DNA of 64,000 bases, from positions 1 through 64,000 of the forward strand of contig NZ_FUYV01000015.1 of assembly GCF_900168165.1 (NCBI RefSeq), written 5' to 3'. This document shows, one piece after another, positions 54,266-63,506 of this stretch (position 1 is its first letter; each line of letters opens with the position of its first letter). The notes beneath the pieces were generated by a model. It did not search any database. It saw nothing but the letters and a program-made list of their open reading frames with translations, and had not been told where the DNA came from. The stretch comes from Alkalitalea saponilacus. GTDB lineage: Bacteria; Bacteroidota; Bacteroidia; Bacteroidales; Marinilabiliaceae. Position numbers and translations under genes: made by a program.

Positions 54266-55765
54266 TTATTGGTCTCTCAACAAAATGTAGGAGCGCATGG
54301 GCGATCCTTGTTCAGAAAGTGCTTTTGCCAGAATACGGGCATTTATCAATGCACCCTCTTCATTTGTGTGTGTATGATCCTTGGGGAAAATTAAAGCGAC
54401 AGCTGCAGTCCCCATCTTTTCATACTGGATAGCAACCCTTTCATTCAGATCTATAAAATAAGCACCAGTCTCCATAGCAACTTCACGTGTCCACAATCCA
54501 TAATCCAGATTATTTCTCTCAACCTTGCCTTTGTGCCATCTGTTTCGCGGAATATGTGAAAGAACAATTACATTTACTCCCACTGACTGTGCATCAGTGA
54601 TAAACCGACGCAAATACCAGCCATAAGTATGAACCGTTTCTAGCGAACCGTCTTCCAATATAACATCAGAAGAATCATCTCCTATTCCGGGAATAGAAGC
54701 ACGAAATTTAGGCTGGTCAATGGCACCTCCATCGTTATGTCCAAATTGAATCAATAAAAAATCTCCTTCTTGCAATAATTCAAGAGATTGCTCCCACAAT
54801 CCTTCTGAATAAAAAGTACGACTACTACGTCCTCCTCGAGCTCTGTTCAAAAGCTCGATTCGTGAAGTATCCAGGAAATCTGCAAAAAACAACCCCCATC
54901 CGGCAATGGAATCCCGTCCATTTGCCACGGTTGAATCCCCAATTAAAACGGCTCTCTTCTTAACCGGGAAATTGATGACAGCATAAGGATCTAACAGAAC
55001 ATGAAGCCGGCTATTTCTTAACTCCCTTATACCCTCAACCACAAGAGAAGCAGCCAGTTTTGCTCCTTCAGCATTGGGATGTGTATGGTCGTGACTGAAA
55101 AAAAGAACATTTGTAACATTACTTTCTCCCAAAGTTTCCATGGCTTGTGCCATTTTTTCATTCAAATCAATAAATGTGACATCTTCTCGTTCGGCCACGG
55201 TCTTTGCCCAGCCTCCATAACTATCCTTGTTGCGAGGCACTTTACCATCCTCCCATCGATTGCGGGGAATTGGGGAAATAATTATCGGGGTGGCACCTTT
55301 AGCCTTAATCTCTTTAATGTATTCAGTTAAATACCGACCATAACTATATACTTTTTCACGCTCTCCGGTCAGGATGTTATCAATGACTTCAAATTCATCA
55401 CCAACACCACGAATGGTTCCTCTGGCCCGAATTGAATCATTTAGTGTCCCGGCATCATTATGTCCAAATTGAATAAAAACATAATCCCCTTTTTTTAACT
55501 TGTTATACACTTCATCCCATAATCCCAATGTTCGATAGGTGCGACTGCTGGTTCCGCCACGTGCGTGGTTTTTAACCTCAACCTTTGCTGTGTCAAACCA
55601 GAGTTTAAAAGGATCTCCCCAGCCCCATAATCCACCGGCACCATCTCCCTGTCCATTTTTTACTGTGGAATCACCAATGGTATAAATAACAGGCTTTTCA
55701 GATTCTGTGCATGAAAAGGTCAGGAAAGCCAGGAAGGCTATAAGACTAAAAACTCGCAAATACAT
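54266..55765 (-). CDS. Two-domain SGNH esterase (rhamnogalacturonan acetylesterase-like), lipoprotein
   Basis: A 499-aa lipoprotein (lipobox TFSC, Cys19) with two tandem SGNH-hydrolase domains of the rhamnogalacturonan acetylesterase (CE12) kind. Domain 1 (about 28-245) has GDSTVKNG, GGTSSRT, FGHNDAG and DHTHPNAEG. Domain 2 (about 265-490) has GDSTVANG, GGRSSRT, FGHNDGG and DHTHTNEEG. All four catalytic blocks appear intact in both halves. It probably removes acetyl groups from pectin-like polysaccharides. The duplication is internal and old, since the halves share motif blocks but little else. Confidence 0.9.
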   Translation of the reverse strand: MYLRVFSLIAFLAFLTFSCTESEKPVIYTIGDSTVKNGQGDGAGGLWGWGDPFKLWFDTAKVEVKNHARGGTSSRTYRTLGLWDEVYNKLKKGDYVFIQFGHNDAGTLNDSIRARGTIRGVGDEFEVIDNILTGEREKVYSYGRYLTEYIKEIKAKGATPIIISPIPRNRWEDGKVPRNKDSYGGWAKTVAEREDVTFIDLNEKMAQAMETLGESNVTNVLFFSHDHTHPNAEGAKLAASLVVEGIRELRNSRLHVLLDPYAVINFPVKKRAVLIGDSTVANGRDSIAGWGLFFADFLDTSRIELLNRARGGRSSRTFYSEGLWEQSLELLQEGDFLLIQFGHNDGGAIDQPKFRASIPGIGDDSSDVILEDGSLETVHTYGWYLRRFITDAQSVGVNVIVLSHIPRNRWHKGKVERNNLDYGLWTREVAMETGAYFIDLNERVAIQYEKMGTAAVALIFPKDHTHTNEEGALINARILAKALSEQGSPMRSYILLRDQ

Positions 55766-56068
55766 AATTGAAAATTATAATGACAACTTATTTATAACAG
55801 TTCGTTAAACTTTTTTATCTAATTGATCTATAGGCATATACAAACTTGCTTGTAATGCATTCAATGTGCTTAAAATCATGAACTTACTCTTACCTAAGAA
55901 CTGAAATTTCAACGATCTATTGTTTTTAAACCGTTTAAATTAAACCTTAAAACCCGAAAATAGAAAATTAGAATTACAGACACAATAGATCACTATTCCC
56001 GATACATCATGATTCCCGATAGAATCGGGCTTACACAAAAACAAGTCAGGTTTAAAATCTTCAATACA
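55766..56068. other. Intergenic region with a small hairpin
   Basis: Contains CCCGAT-AGA-ATCGGG at 56015-56029 preceded by a related CCCGAT at 55999-56004. The hairpin lies just downstream of the TonB receptor gene and may stop or stabilise its transcript, but no T-run follows. Confidence 0.4.
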
Positions 56069-58405
56069 TTAGAACTCTATCCTATATCCAATATTTGGAA
56101 TCAATATTCCTTCATATCGACTCTCAATGGTTCCATCTTTTAAATGATAATAGTGTGAATTGAATTCTTGTGTTGCCAACACGTTCAAAATCTGTAACGA
56201 CCAAACCGAAGAGTAACGGGGTCTGTTTTTCCGATAGGAAAAAGAGACTGAAAAAATGGGTTGGTCGCTGTGCTGATTTTCAAATGCAAGATTTCCCGGA
56301 GTCTCTCCATAAACCACTTCGCCCAATGCCAGAGATTCGCCCATGTTAACCGGCTCTTTTCTGAGCCCTCCCATATAATTCAAACGAAAACCTGCACTCA
56401 ACAAATTGTTGTTGTCACGACCAACAACCCACTCTTTTCCGGCCAAAAGATTAAATACATAATTGCGGTTGAAACGCGTGTTGCGTTCAACGCCATCAGG
56501 CGTTTTGTATTTAGAATCAAACAACGATGAGGTAAAAAGATAATAAAAGCCTCTGTTCAGAAACTGTTCAAAAGTAAAATCAACTCCCATGTTTCTCCCG
56601 GTTCCTTCGTTCACCAAATGGTCGTTAAAAAAAATCTCATCCATAAAATTCACACTTGACAAATAACCATCAGGGGATACCGGAACATTGGTCAACCGCT
56701 GATAATAAGGTTCAATTCCCAGCCGTAAATATGGCGACAACCTCATGTTCCATGAAAGAATAAAGTGTTCATTTTTCATTAAATCCAGTTCTTTATTTGG
56801 CTGCTCGCCATCTATAACCACAAAGTAAAGAGGGAGCTGTTCAACGCGGCTGTGCACTCCATAAGCCGCCGCTAAACTTTGGTTTTCGTTGAAATGGTAC
56901 TTAATTCCCACCCGAGGTTCAACCGAAAAGCTGTTGTTCAACAACAACAGCTGGGTATTAATTCCCATGTTCAATTCCAAATTCGGAAGAACCCTGTATG
57001 TTGATTGGGAATAAACCTGAAACAAACCTGATTCACCTTTTCCATCAGCTAACGGAACCGGAGATGCCCCTTCAGAAGGGGCTTTTTCGATACCCACATT
57101 ATAGTACATGTAGCTATACCGAAACCCAGTCCTATTGACATGCATATCCGAAAAATGATGCTGTATGCGCGATTGTAGCGACATCCTGCCTGAGTGATTC
57201 TTTACTTTTGAGTACGGACTCTCCTGTAGATCGGCTATGCCAAGTCTCGTTTCACTGTGCGAAAGGCCATCTCCGGAGGTTGAAACTGCCGTTCGGAGAA
57301 AAGTACGCGAGCCTAACCTCAGTTGGTGAGATAATCCGGTTGCATACAGATACAAACTTGTTGAAGAGTTCTCGCGGTCAAAATCGGCTTTCCAGTCAAC
57401 ACTGTCGGCTGCAACCATGTCCACACCATCATAAGCACCAATGCCCCAAAAAGTAAACGTTCCTGAGTTTTGAGTAGGAAATACAGACTTAAAGGTTAAA
57501 TCCTGATATTTCAGAACACCTGCATTATCGGGCAGTAACGGTGAAACCAAAGCCATTGTTGAATATCTGTAATTCATAATGTACGAGGCCTCTCCCCCTT
57601 TTTTGAATGGGCCCTCGGTGGCAAAATCAACCCCTAATATTCCGGCCTGAAAAGTATATTCACGCTTTTTAGAGTTCCCTGTGCGCAAATGAATGTCAAA
57701 CACCCCGGAGCTGGCGTTGCCATATTCAGCAGGAAAAGCACCGGTATAAAAATCACTGTTGCCCATTATTTGATTGCTGATGGCAGTTAGCATGCCTCCA
57801 CCGGCTACAGAAAGATTGGCAAAATGATTTGGGTTGGGCACCTCAACACCCTCTATTTGCCACAATAACCCGTTGGGGTTATTGCCACGTACCGAAATGC
57901 CGTTGCTGCCTACCGAAGGTGTAGCCACACCGGCAAAAGATGAAGCCAATCGTGCAGGGTCGTTTAATCCTCCCGCATAACGTTCGGTCTCCTCAACTGT
58001 AAATTGCCGTCCACTCAAGGTCACCATTGAGTTTTGCGGATTGTCCTTTCTTGTGGAGACTACTACCTCATCCAATTCAGAGGATGAGGGTCTGAGATCT
58101 ATTTGGAGATTAATCTCCCGGCCTGAACTTACAATTATTTCATTAACAATGTAACTCTCATACCCTACCATACTAACCCTTAATACCCTGCGGCCAACGG
58201 GCACATTCAACAGTTCAAAAAATCCACTGTCGTTGGTGGTAGTGCCCAAAACCGGATCGGAATCCTCAATAAAAACAGTGCAAAATGGCAAGGGCTCCTG
58301 TGTAGATTGATCAAGCACCTGTCCTCTGATGGTTTGTTTGATGGTTTGAGATAATGTATTCGCAGATACAACTGCGAAGAAAATTAAAAAAAGGGCTTTA
58401 TTCAT
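56069..58405 (-). CDS. TonB-dependent outer-membrane receptor with carboxypeptidase-like N-terminal domain
   Basis: A 778-aa outer-membrane active transporter. I start at the ATG at 58405, where MNKALFLIFFAVVSANTLSQ makes a good signal peptide; the open frame goes 26 codons further up. A CarboxypepD_reg-like domain follows (TIRGQVLDQSTQEPLPFCTV), then a plug (about 110-230, with GISVRGNNPNGLLWQIEG) and a 22-strand-type barrel. There is no SusD partner, and a TonB-box is not obvious. It lies above the esterase and hexuronate transporter genes, so uptake of pectin-type oligosaccharides is a reasonable guess. Confidence 0.9.
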   Translation of the reverse strand: MNKALFLIFFAVVSANTLSQTIKQTIRGQVLDQSTQEPLPFCTVFIEDSDPVLGTTTNDSGFFELLNVPVGRRVLRVSMVGYESYIVNEIIVSSGREINLQIDLRPSSSELDEVVVSTRKDNPQNSMVTLSGRQFTVEETERYAGGLNDPARLASSFAGVATPSVGSNGISVRGNNPNGLLWQIEGVEVPNPNHFANLSVAGGGMLTAISNQIMGNSDFYTGAFPAEYGNASSGVFDIHLRTGNSKKREYTFQAGILGVDFATEGPFKKGGEASYIMNYRYSTMALVSPLLPDNAGVLKYQDLTFKSVFPTQNSGTFTFWGIGAYDGVDMVAADSVDWKADFDRENSSTSLYLYATGLSHQLRLGSRTFLRTAVSTSGDGLSHSETRLGIADLQESPYSKVKNHSGRMSLQSRIQHHFSDMHVNRTGFRYSYMYYNVGIEKAPSEGASPVPLADGKGESGLFQVYSQSTYRVLPNLELNMGINTQLLLLNNSFSVEPRVGIKYHFNENQSLAAAYGVHSRVEQLPLYFVVIDGEQPNKELDLMKNEHFILSWNMRLSPYLRLGIEPYYQRLTNVPVSPDGYLSSVNFMDEIFFNDHLVNEGTGRNMGVDFTFEQFLNRGFYYLFTSSLFDSKYKTPDGVERNTRFNRNYVFNLLAGKEWVVGRDNNNLLSAGFRLNYMGGLRKEPVNMGESLALGEVVYGETPGNLAFENQHSDQPIFSVSFSYRKNRPRYSSVWSLQILNVLATQEFNSHYYHLKDGTIESRYEGILIPNIGYRIEF

Positions 58406-58516
58406 GATTGCTTTTAAAAGTTTGCAAACAATTAATTTGTAAAGTCCACAAAGGAATAGCAAAAAACGATTGGCATCGTCCAAACGTGTACGTTTGCACC
58501 TGCTTTTCTTAAAAAA

Positions 58517-58759
58517 TTACACCTGCTTTTTACTATTCAGAAACTGCGATGGAGTTAAACCTTTGTGCTTCTTAAAAACAGAATTAAAGGATGATTTGGA
58601 ATTGAACCCAGAATCCAATGCCAATCCAAATAAGTGAATGCCAATTGCAAACACCCATACTGTCAGCGTTTTATCCGGCAGTGTTTTCCCTTTTTTAGTA
58701 AATAGCAACAGAGCTATAAAAAAGGACATAAAAATGCCGATTACAAATATTACATTCAT
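58517..58759 (-). pseudogene. AraC-type membrane regulator reduced by a large internal deletion
   Basis: The 80-residue frame joins two ends of a larger protein. Residues 1-45 are a transmembrane start typical of AraC regulators with membrane N-domains (FVIGIFMSFFIALLLFTKKG, DKTLTVWVFAIG). Residues about 47-80 are the last helices of an AraC DNA-binding domain (LDSGFNSKSSFNSVFKKHKG, LTPSQF). The middle of the protein is missing, with the join near 58615-58630. It sits directly upstream of the TonB receptor that it may once have controlled. Confidence 0.75.
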
Positions 58760-58769
58760 TTAGGAGTAT

Positions 58770-59384
58770 CTATACCATTTTTTTAGTTCTTCTCGCTTTA
58801 ACTTTCCCTGATGGTAGATAACCGCCGGGAAACAAGCGACCAATCTTCATCTGCAACTTTTCAGGAAAATCGTCAATAGAATTAACACCGGCAAATTCAA
58901 ATGCTTGAATAACCAATTCGGCTGTGGCGCGGCTATCAGGCCCGGCGCGGTGATGCCGCAAATCGATGTCGTGGTAATTACATAAGGCCTCTAATCCGTA
59001 TCCAGACAACCCCTGCCAAACATTTTTTGAAAATAAATAGCTGCAACTGTACATTAATTCTGGATATTCCAGACCATAATAATCCAGAGTTGTTCTCAGC
59101 ACACTTAAATCGAAGGATGCATTGTGTGCAATCAGCAATTGGTTTTCGATCAATGGATGAATTTCAGGCCACAGTTCACAAAAATTTGGTGCATTGGCTA
59201 CTTCTGATGGCTTAATTTTGTGAACATGTATGTTATATGGGTCAAAAATTGGGTAACATCCCGGTTTTATCAACCACGATTTGGTTTCTGTGATATTAAA
59301 ATTTTCTACAAAAGTGAGTCCTATTTCGCAAGCACTATCACGAAATCTATCAGCTGTTTCAAAATCGATGGTGATAAAGTCCAC
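58770..59384 (-). CDS. DEDDh 3'-5' exonuclease (DnaQ-like)
   Basis: A 204-aa exonuclease of the DnaQ/epsilon superfamily. Motif I is TIDFETA near residues 4-10, motif II HNASFDLSVL near 87-96 and motif III HHRAGPDSRATAEL near 143-156, giving the full DEDDh set. It probably trims DNA or RNA 3' ends in repair. A BRCT or polymerase part is absent. It stands alone beside the AraC remnant. Confidence 0.88.
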   Translation of the reverse strand: MDFITIDFETADRFRDSACEIGLTFVENFNITETKSWLIKPGCYPIFDPYNIHVHKIKPSEVANAPNFCELWPEIHPLIENQLLIAHNASFDLSVLRTTLDYYGLEYPELMYSCSYLFSKNVWQGLSGYGLEALCNYHDIDLRHHRAGPDSRATAELVIQAFEFAGVNSIDDFPEKLQMKIGRLFPGGYLPSGKVKARRTKKMV

Positions 59385-59406
59385 TGGTTAATTATAATTT
59401 TTATAT

Positions 59407-59598
59407 GAGGCTGTCTAAAAAGTCTGTTAATAATATTCAATACTTACAATTTGTAAAACAACCTTGCTTTCACCCCTACAAACCTCCCCCAAGTGGGAGG
59501 CTTAAAGTCCCCCTTGGGGGATTTAGGGGTGAATTATTAACGTGTAATTTACGATTTGAAAGATAAGGAAAATTTAAATTTACTTTTTGGACAGCCTC
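59407..59598. mobile_element. Complete MITE-like element, 192 bp, with 17-bp terminal inverted repeats
   Basis: The ends GAGGCTGTCTAAAAAGT (59407-59423) and ACTTTTTGGACAGCCTC (59582-59598) are inverted repeats with one mismatch. The inside is noncoding and contains a long C-rich/G-rich palindrome (59474-59532). The ends resemble those of Bacteroidota insertion sequences, so it was probably mobilised by a transposase elsewhere. A partial second copy lies at 49303-49433 in the opposite orientation. Flanks are AT-rich, and a target duplication is not clear. Confidence 0.75.
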
Positions 59599-59743
59599 TA
59601 AATATTTTAAGAGACTGTTTAAACTTCGTCCATAATCCATAATAAATATGGCTAAATATTTTAGAGACTATTTAAATTCTTGTCGATCTTTCTAACCCAG
59701 GTGCGAAAACTAAACAGTCTTTCAATAATTTTTCTACCTATAA

Positions 59744-60301
59744 TTAATGATGATGATGCCCATGCGCCTCTATGGCCTCTTCATATGTTTTATTGGAAGT
59801 TCCCATTGGATGCTCCGGGGGTCCATACAGAGTATAAAGCTTCAAATCCACATCGCCTGTATTTTCAACTTTATGCCAGTAACCGGCCGGAATCATAATT
59901 GCCCAATCATCTTCTACCTCTTGTCTGTATGTTAAATCGTTTTCAGATTTTCCCATCCAAACCACAGCCTCACCCTGCTCAATGCGAATAAACTGATCAT
60001 GATCTTCATGGATTTCCAGGTCAATCACTTCTCCGGGTTTTAACGACATAAACACCAGCTGCATATACTTCCCGGTCCAGTTGGCTGAACGGTAACTATC
60101 ATTTACCAAAGTGGCAGCCTCTATATCAAAAGCCCATGGCTGTCCTCCAAGGTCAACATCAAAATCAACATCGGAAAGAGGGATTTCAGCTACTACAGGG
60201 GTTGTGATTCCTGTTGTTTCCGAACTTCCCGATCCGGAATAACAGGAAAACAACATCACCAACAGCGGTAATGTTAAAAGCAAAATTAATTTCTTTTTCA
60301 T
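59744..60301 (-). CDS. Cupin-domain lipoprotein with His-rich tail
   Basis: A 185-aa lipoprotein (lipobox MLFSC, Cys20). A single cupin barrel covers about 70-165, with LEIHEDHDQFIRIEQGEAVV (metal-binding EIHEDHDQ plus later Glu) and IPAGYWHKVENTG. The C-terminus ends in HGHHHH, a natural metal-binding tail. The metal and substrate are unknown; it may bind a metal or small ligand in the envelope. Confidence 0.8.
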   Translation of the reverse strand: MKKKLILLLTLPLLVMLFSCYSGSGSSETTGITTPVVAEIPLSDVDFDVDLGGQPWAFDIEAATLVNDSYRSANWTGKYMQLVFMSLKPGEVIDLEIHEDHDQFIRIEQGEAVVWMGKSENDLTYRQEVEDDWAIMIPAGYWHKVENTGDVDLKLYTLYGPPEHPMGTSNKTYEEAIEAHGHHHH

Positions 60302-60701
60302 AACTGTCAGGTATTTGATTTACAAACCGAAAGTTAATGAAAATCAGGTGCCTATCAACATATTACCCAAATAAAAATTATCATCACGTGAATTTACGTG
60401 TTATACGATAAAAATAAAAGAAAGATTAAAATGACAAGTTGTTGATTTTTACTATCAAAACTTTTAGTTCAGACTTGTAATTTTAAAAATCCATGATTAA
60501 AACTTGCTTTTACATCCCGGTTGATTGCAAATTTTTTGTTTTAACACCATCATTTTCATTCATTATACTCTCACCAGGAATGTGTTTGTAATGATTTGAA
60601 TCTTAAACACTGCATCTGCAAAATGGTTAAAAAGGAGTCCATTCAGTCTATGATGACCTCTATTTCTTCTCTGCTTAAAACGCAAAATCCCGCAGAATAA
60701 A
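60302..60701. other. Intergenic region upstream of the YqaA-like gene
   Basis: AT-rich and without a supported gene. It includes the divergent upstream region of the cupin gene and ends with the promoter element at 60702-60709. Confidence 0.4.
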
Positions 60702-60709
60702 TATCTTTG
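60702..60709 (+). promoter_or_regulatory. Promoter -7 element of the YqaA-like gene (leaderless layout)
   Basis: TATCTTTG followed by CCGG ends only 4 nt before the ATG at 60714. With transcription starting 4-7 nt after this element, the mRNA would begin at or beside the A of the start codon. The -33 element is weak. Confidence 0.5.
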
Positions 60710-60713
60710 CCGG

Positions 60714-61157
60714 ATGTTTACTGAATTGGGATATCTCGCACTCTTTGCAGCCAGTTTTCTGGCTGCCACTATTTTGCCGTTTAGCTCCGAGGCTGTATTA
60801 TCAGGGATGTTGGTGGCAGGATTTGATCCATATGTAAGTTTGGTTGTGGCATCCGTTGGAAATTGGTTGGGCGGCATGTCGTCCTATTGGATTGGATGGC
60901 TTGGAAAGTGGCATTGGATTGAGAAGTACCTTAAAATTCCTGCTAGTCAAATTGAAAAAGTACACAAAAAAATAAAAGGCAAAGAAGGCTGGGTGGCCTT
61001 CTTTACCTGGTTGCCTGGAATTGGTGATCCAATAGCCGTTGTCTTAGGACTTGTAAAAAGTCGCGTCATCCCCACTGCAATCTGGATGTTTATAGGAAAA
61101 GCATTGCGCTACGCAGTTTGGGGATATCTCACATTAAAAGCTATGGAACTTTTTTAA
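60714..61157 (+). CDS. YqaA-family (SNARE-associated/DedA-related) membrane protein
   Basis: A 147-aa protein of the YqaA group, short relatives of the DedA/VTT superfamily. Helices lie at about 5-22, 26-50 and 110-140. The conserved middle reads VGNWLGGMSSYWIGWLGK, then GWVAFFTWLPGIGDPIAVVLG with the GxxRF-like re-entrant region replaced by LPGIGDP, as usual in YqaA. The likely role is membrane lipid or ion homeostasis. It is a single gene with an apparently leaderless transcript. Confidence 0.87.
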   Translation: MFTELGYLALFAASFLAATILPFSSEAVLSGMLVAGFDPYVSLVVASVGNWLGGMSSYWIGWLGKWHWIEKYLKIPASQIEKVHKKIKGKEGWVAFFTWLPGIGDPIAVVLGLVKSRVIPTAIWMFIGKALRYAVWGYLTLKAMELF

Positions 61158-61162
61158 TCCGG

Positions 61163-61438
61163 TTACTCTTTTTTCTTGCCGGACACCACTTTGAAAACAA
61201 TTAAACCTGCTACTACAGCAATTACAATAATACCAATTACCAAACCGGTATTGTTGCTTTTTTCAGCAGCCACATAATCATCATCAGAGTAGAGAATGGG
61301 ATCCATGTCATCAATTGACAATGTGTCAGGCGCTACAGTTTCATATTCATAGTCATATTGCGCCATTACGTTGTTCACTGTTCCGGCACCCATGGCCAGA
61401 ATAATTGCCATTGCGATAATCATCCAAAATTTTCTCAT
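61163..61438 (-). CDS. Small single-pass membrane protein of unknown function
   Basis: A 91-aa protein with a signal peptide (about 1-26, ending VMAQ), an acidic middle (SIDDMDPILYSDDDYV) and a C-terminal transmembrane helix (GLVIGIIVIAVVAGLIVFKV) ending in GKKKE. The topology puts the acidic part outside the cytoplasm. It has its own promoter inside the end of the glycosyltransferase gene. I recognise no family. Confidence 0.7.
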   Translation of the reverse strand: MRKFWMIIAMAIILAMGAGTVNNVMAQYDYEYETVAPDTLSIDDMDPILYSDDDYVAAEKSNNTGLVIGIIVIAVVAGLIVFKVVSGKKKE

Positions 61439-61459
61439 AATCGTATCGTTTTATTGTTG

Positions 61460-61488
61460 CAAATATATTAATATTCAGTTAGTTCAAA
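61460..61488 (-). promoter_or_regulatory. Candidate promoter for the small membrane protein
   Basis: On the minus strand TTTG (61488-61485), a 17-nt spacer and TATATTTG (61467-61460), then CAAC. The -7 match is exact; the spacer is 2 nt short of usual. It overlaps the 3' end of the upstream gene. Confidence 0.5.
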
Positions 61489-63495
61489 AAATATTTTTCT
61501 TGCCGGCTGCCAGGAAGGCTGGATATCTAAACACCTTTGAATTTCTGCCAGAGCTTCATTCTTACGGTTTAGGGTAATCAGGTATTCGGCTTTTAATGTA
61601 TACGCAGGCAGGTACTTCTTATTATAACCAGTTAATCGGTTCAACAAATTTAAAGCCATTTCGGGGTTTCCAAGGGTAAAACTAATCCTTGCGTATTCCA
61701 TCAAAGCCGGTTCAAAAGTTGGATGAATTTCCAATGCCATGTCCAGAGCATTTATAGCTGAATAGTGATCACCCAACTGATATCTGGATCTCGCCAGATT
61801 CAGCCAGGCTCCTTCCAATCCGTAATGAACCGTGGTTGCCAAATTTAATAGTGAGTCAGCCAGAAAATAGTCCCGCTCTCTTAAAGCTTTCCAACCAAGA
61901 TAATCATACAAAGTTTCTCTTTTCAGTACCACACAAACCGGCTTTCCTTCCACAGATATTGTGTGAATGGTTTCAAGTGGAGGCCATTGTTTGGGATTTA
62001 AATTAAAAGCGTGCAAATAAGTTGCTGAAAAAATGGCATAATCCCAATTTTCAAAGCTGCGGTTATGCCAACTGGTTTGACGATGTTCTTTAACTCTGTC
62101 GTTATGTCTGAAAAACCAGGCCGTTTCAAAGTTGGATGCAATAATCAGGTCTTCTTCCCCGGTTTCGTTTAAGTAGTCGTTTAGCCATTCTGCAGCCGGT
62201 CTGATGGTATGAAAATAATAATCCGCTTCATATTTCCCGAAAGCTCCTTTATAGCCACCCGTAATCTGATTAAAATAAAGGTATTGAAATGGATGATTTA
62301 TAATCATGAATTTTATGGGATGGATTATTGATATTAATAAAAGAACTGCCAGAACAGCTCTGGCTGTTATGGCTTTCCTAACCTTAAGGAATTGCCACAA
62401 GCGGCTTATGCCGATGGCCGATAGAACAACCATAGGGGGGTAGATAAACAATACATGCCTCCAGCCTCCGTAAACATTCGATTCTTTAAAGATGATATAC
62501 AGAAGGGGGAAGAAGATTGTAAATACAATGAATCCAAAAAACAATCGTTTTTTGGATGATTTCCAAAAACCTGTGAAAAAGAATAATAAAAAACCTACTA
62601 AAACCGGCAGAGCGATGGTTATCATCATCATCCATGGAAGATAGAACCAGGGCAGCATATCAGACCACATCAGTTCTCCCATAAAAAGTTGCCGGATGGT
62701 AACCGGATAAGCTTCCATCAGCTGATGTGAAATAATCGGGTGCTTAATTGGATTCAGCAAAGCAAAAGGCCAAAAAACTAATCCCAGTAAATACCCTGAT
62801 ATGGCAACCCATAGTGTTTTAAGCCAGATTGGATGGCGAAAGTCAGGCGTTGTTCGGTTTAATAAATAGTCATTGATCAACAACAGCACTGTAATGATAA
62901 AAAGCCAACCAATCAGAATCAGGCCGGGAGGTCTGATGCTGATGGTAAATGCAATGACGAGGGTCATTGCGATCATGGTTTTCCTCGAAATTAAAGGCCA
63001 TTCCCTCATCCATTTTACCAAAAACCAGATGCCGGCTATATAACCCAACGCAAATGGAATATCTTTCAGGTTATTAAAACTGTGCCCAATTAACCTGGGA
63101 GATAATATGCAGAGGATGATAGAGAAAAATGCAGCACGCCACCCGCCAAGATTAAAAGCCAAAAGAACTATAAAAAGAAAAATCAGCCAACCAGCCAAAG
63201 CGTTCATTAAGTGCCTGAGAGTGAAAATATCTTCAATATTAAATACTCTGGCGATAAGAGATGCCGCATTATCAAATCCCTGCCCGTAGTATTTCAGATT
63301 TGTTTGCGGCGTATGAAGGGCAGAGGTGTCGCTCCCAAAAGAGTAATACCAATTTACCACAGCTTCGGCTTGATTGAGATGGAAATATTCATCGCCGGAT
63401 ATGCCCGCATCCATTGCCATAACAAGCATTACAGGCAATGTAATTGCCAGCAATGCTTTGGTAAGGTACTTGAATATTTTATCCTCATTTATCAT
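61468..63495 (-). CDS. Membrane glycosyltransferase (GT39/ArnT-like) with C-terminal TPRs
   Basis: A 675-aa protein. About 11-12 transmembrane helices cover residues 10-410, with the GT-C catalytic-loop acid pair GDEYFH near residues 34-39 after the first helix. About 500-675 form TPR-like helices (LNLARSRYQLGDHYSAINAL, PALMEYARISFTLGNPEMAL). GT-C enzymes transfer sugars from polyprenyl-phosphate donors to lipids or proteins at the outer face of the inner membrane. The GT2 gene 12 nt upstream may make its polyprenyl-sugar donor. Confidence 0.82.
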   Translation of the reverse strand: MINEDKIFKYLTKALLAITLPVMLVMAMDAGISGDEYFHLNQAEAVVNWYYSFGSDTSALHTPQTNLKYYGQGFDNAASLIARVFNIEDIFTLRHLMNALAGWLIFLFIVLLAFNLGGWRAAFFSIILCILSPRLIGHSFNNLKDIPFALGYIAGIWFLVKWMREWPLISRKTMIAMTLVIAFTISIRPPGLILIGWLFIITVLLLINDYLLNRTTPDFRHPIWLKTLWVAISGYLLGLVFWPFALLNPIKHPIISHQLMEAYPVTIRQLFMGELMWSDMLPWFYLPWMMMITIALPVLVGFLLFFFTGFWKSSKKRLFFGFIVFTIFFPLLYIIFKESNVYGGWRHVLFIYPPMVVLSAIGISRLWQFLKVRKAITARAVLAVLLLISIIHPIKFMIINHPFQYLYFNQITGGYKGAFGKYEADYYFHTIRPAAEWLNDYLNETGEEDLIIASNFETAWFFRHNDRVKEHRQTSWHNRSFENWDYAIFSATYLHAFNLNPKQWPPLETIHTISVEGKPVCVVLKRETLYDYLGWKALRERDYFLADSLLNLATTVHYGLEGAWLNLARSRYQLGDHYSAINALDMALEIHPTFEPALMEYARISFTLGNPEMALNLLNRLTGYNKKYLPAYTLKAEYLITLNRKNEALAEIQRCLDIQPSWQPARKIFFELTEY

Positions 63496-63506
63496 TCTTT
63501 TCTCAA

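Noticed and set aside
55999-56029. CCCGAT repeats as a possible regulatory array
   Set aside because: Only two units and one short hairpin; such words are common in this kind of genome.
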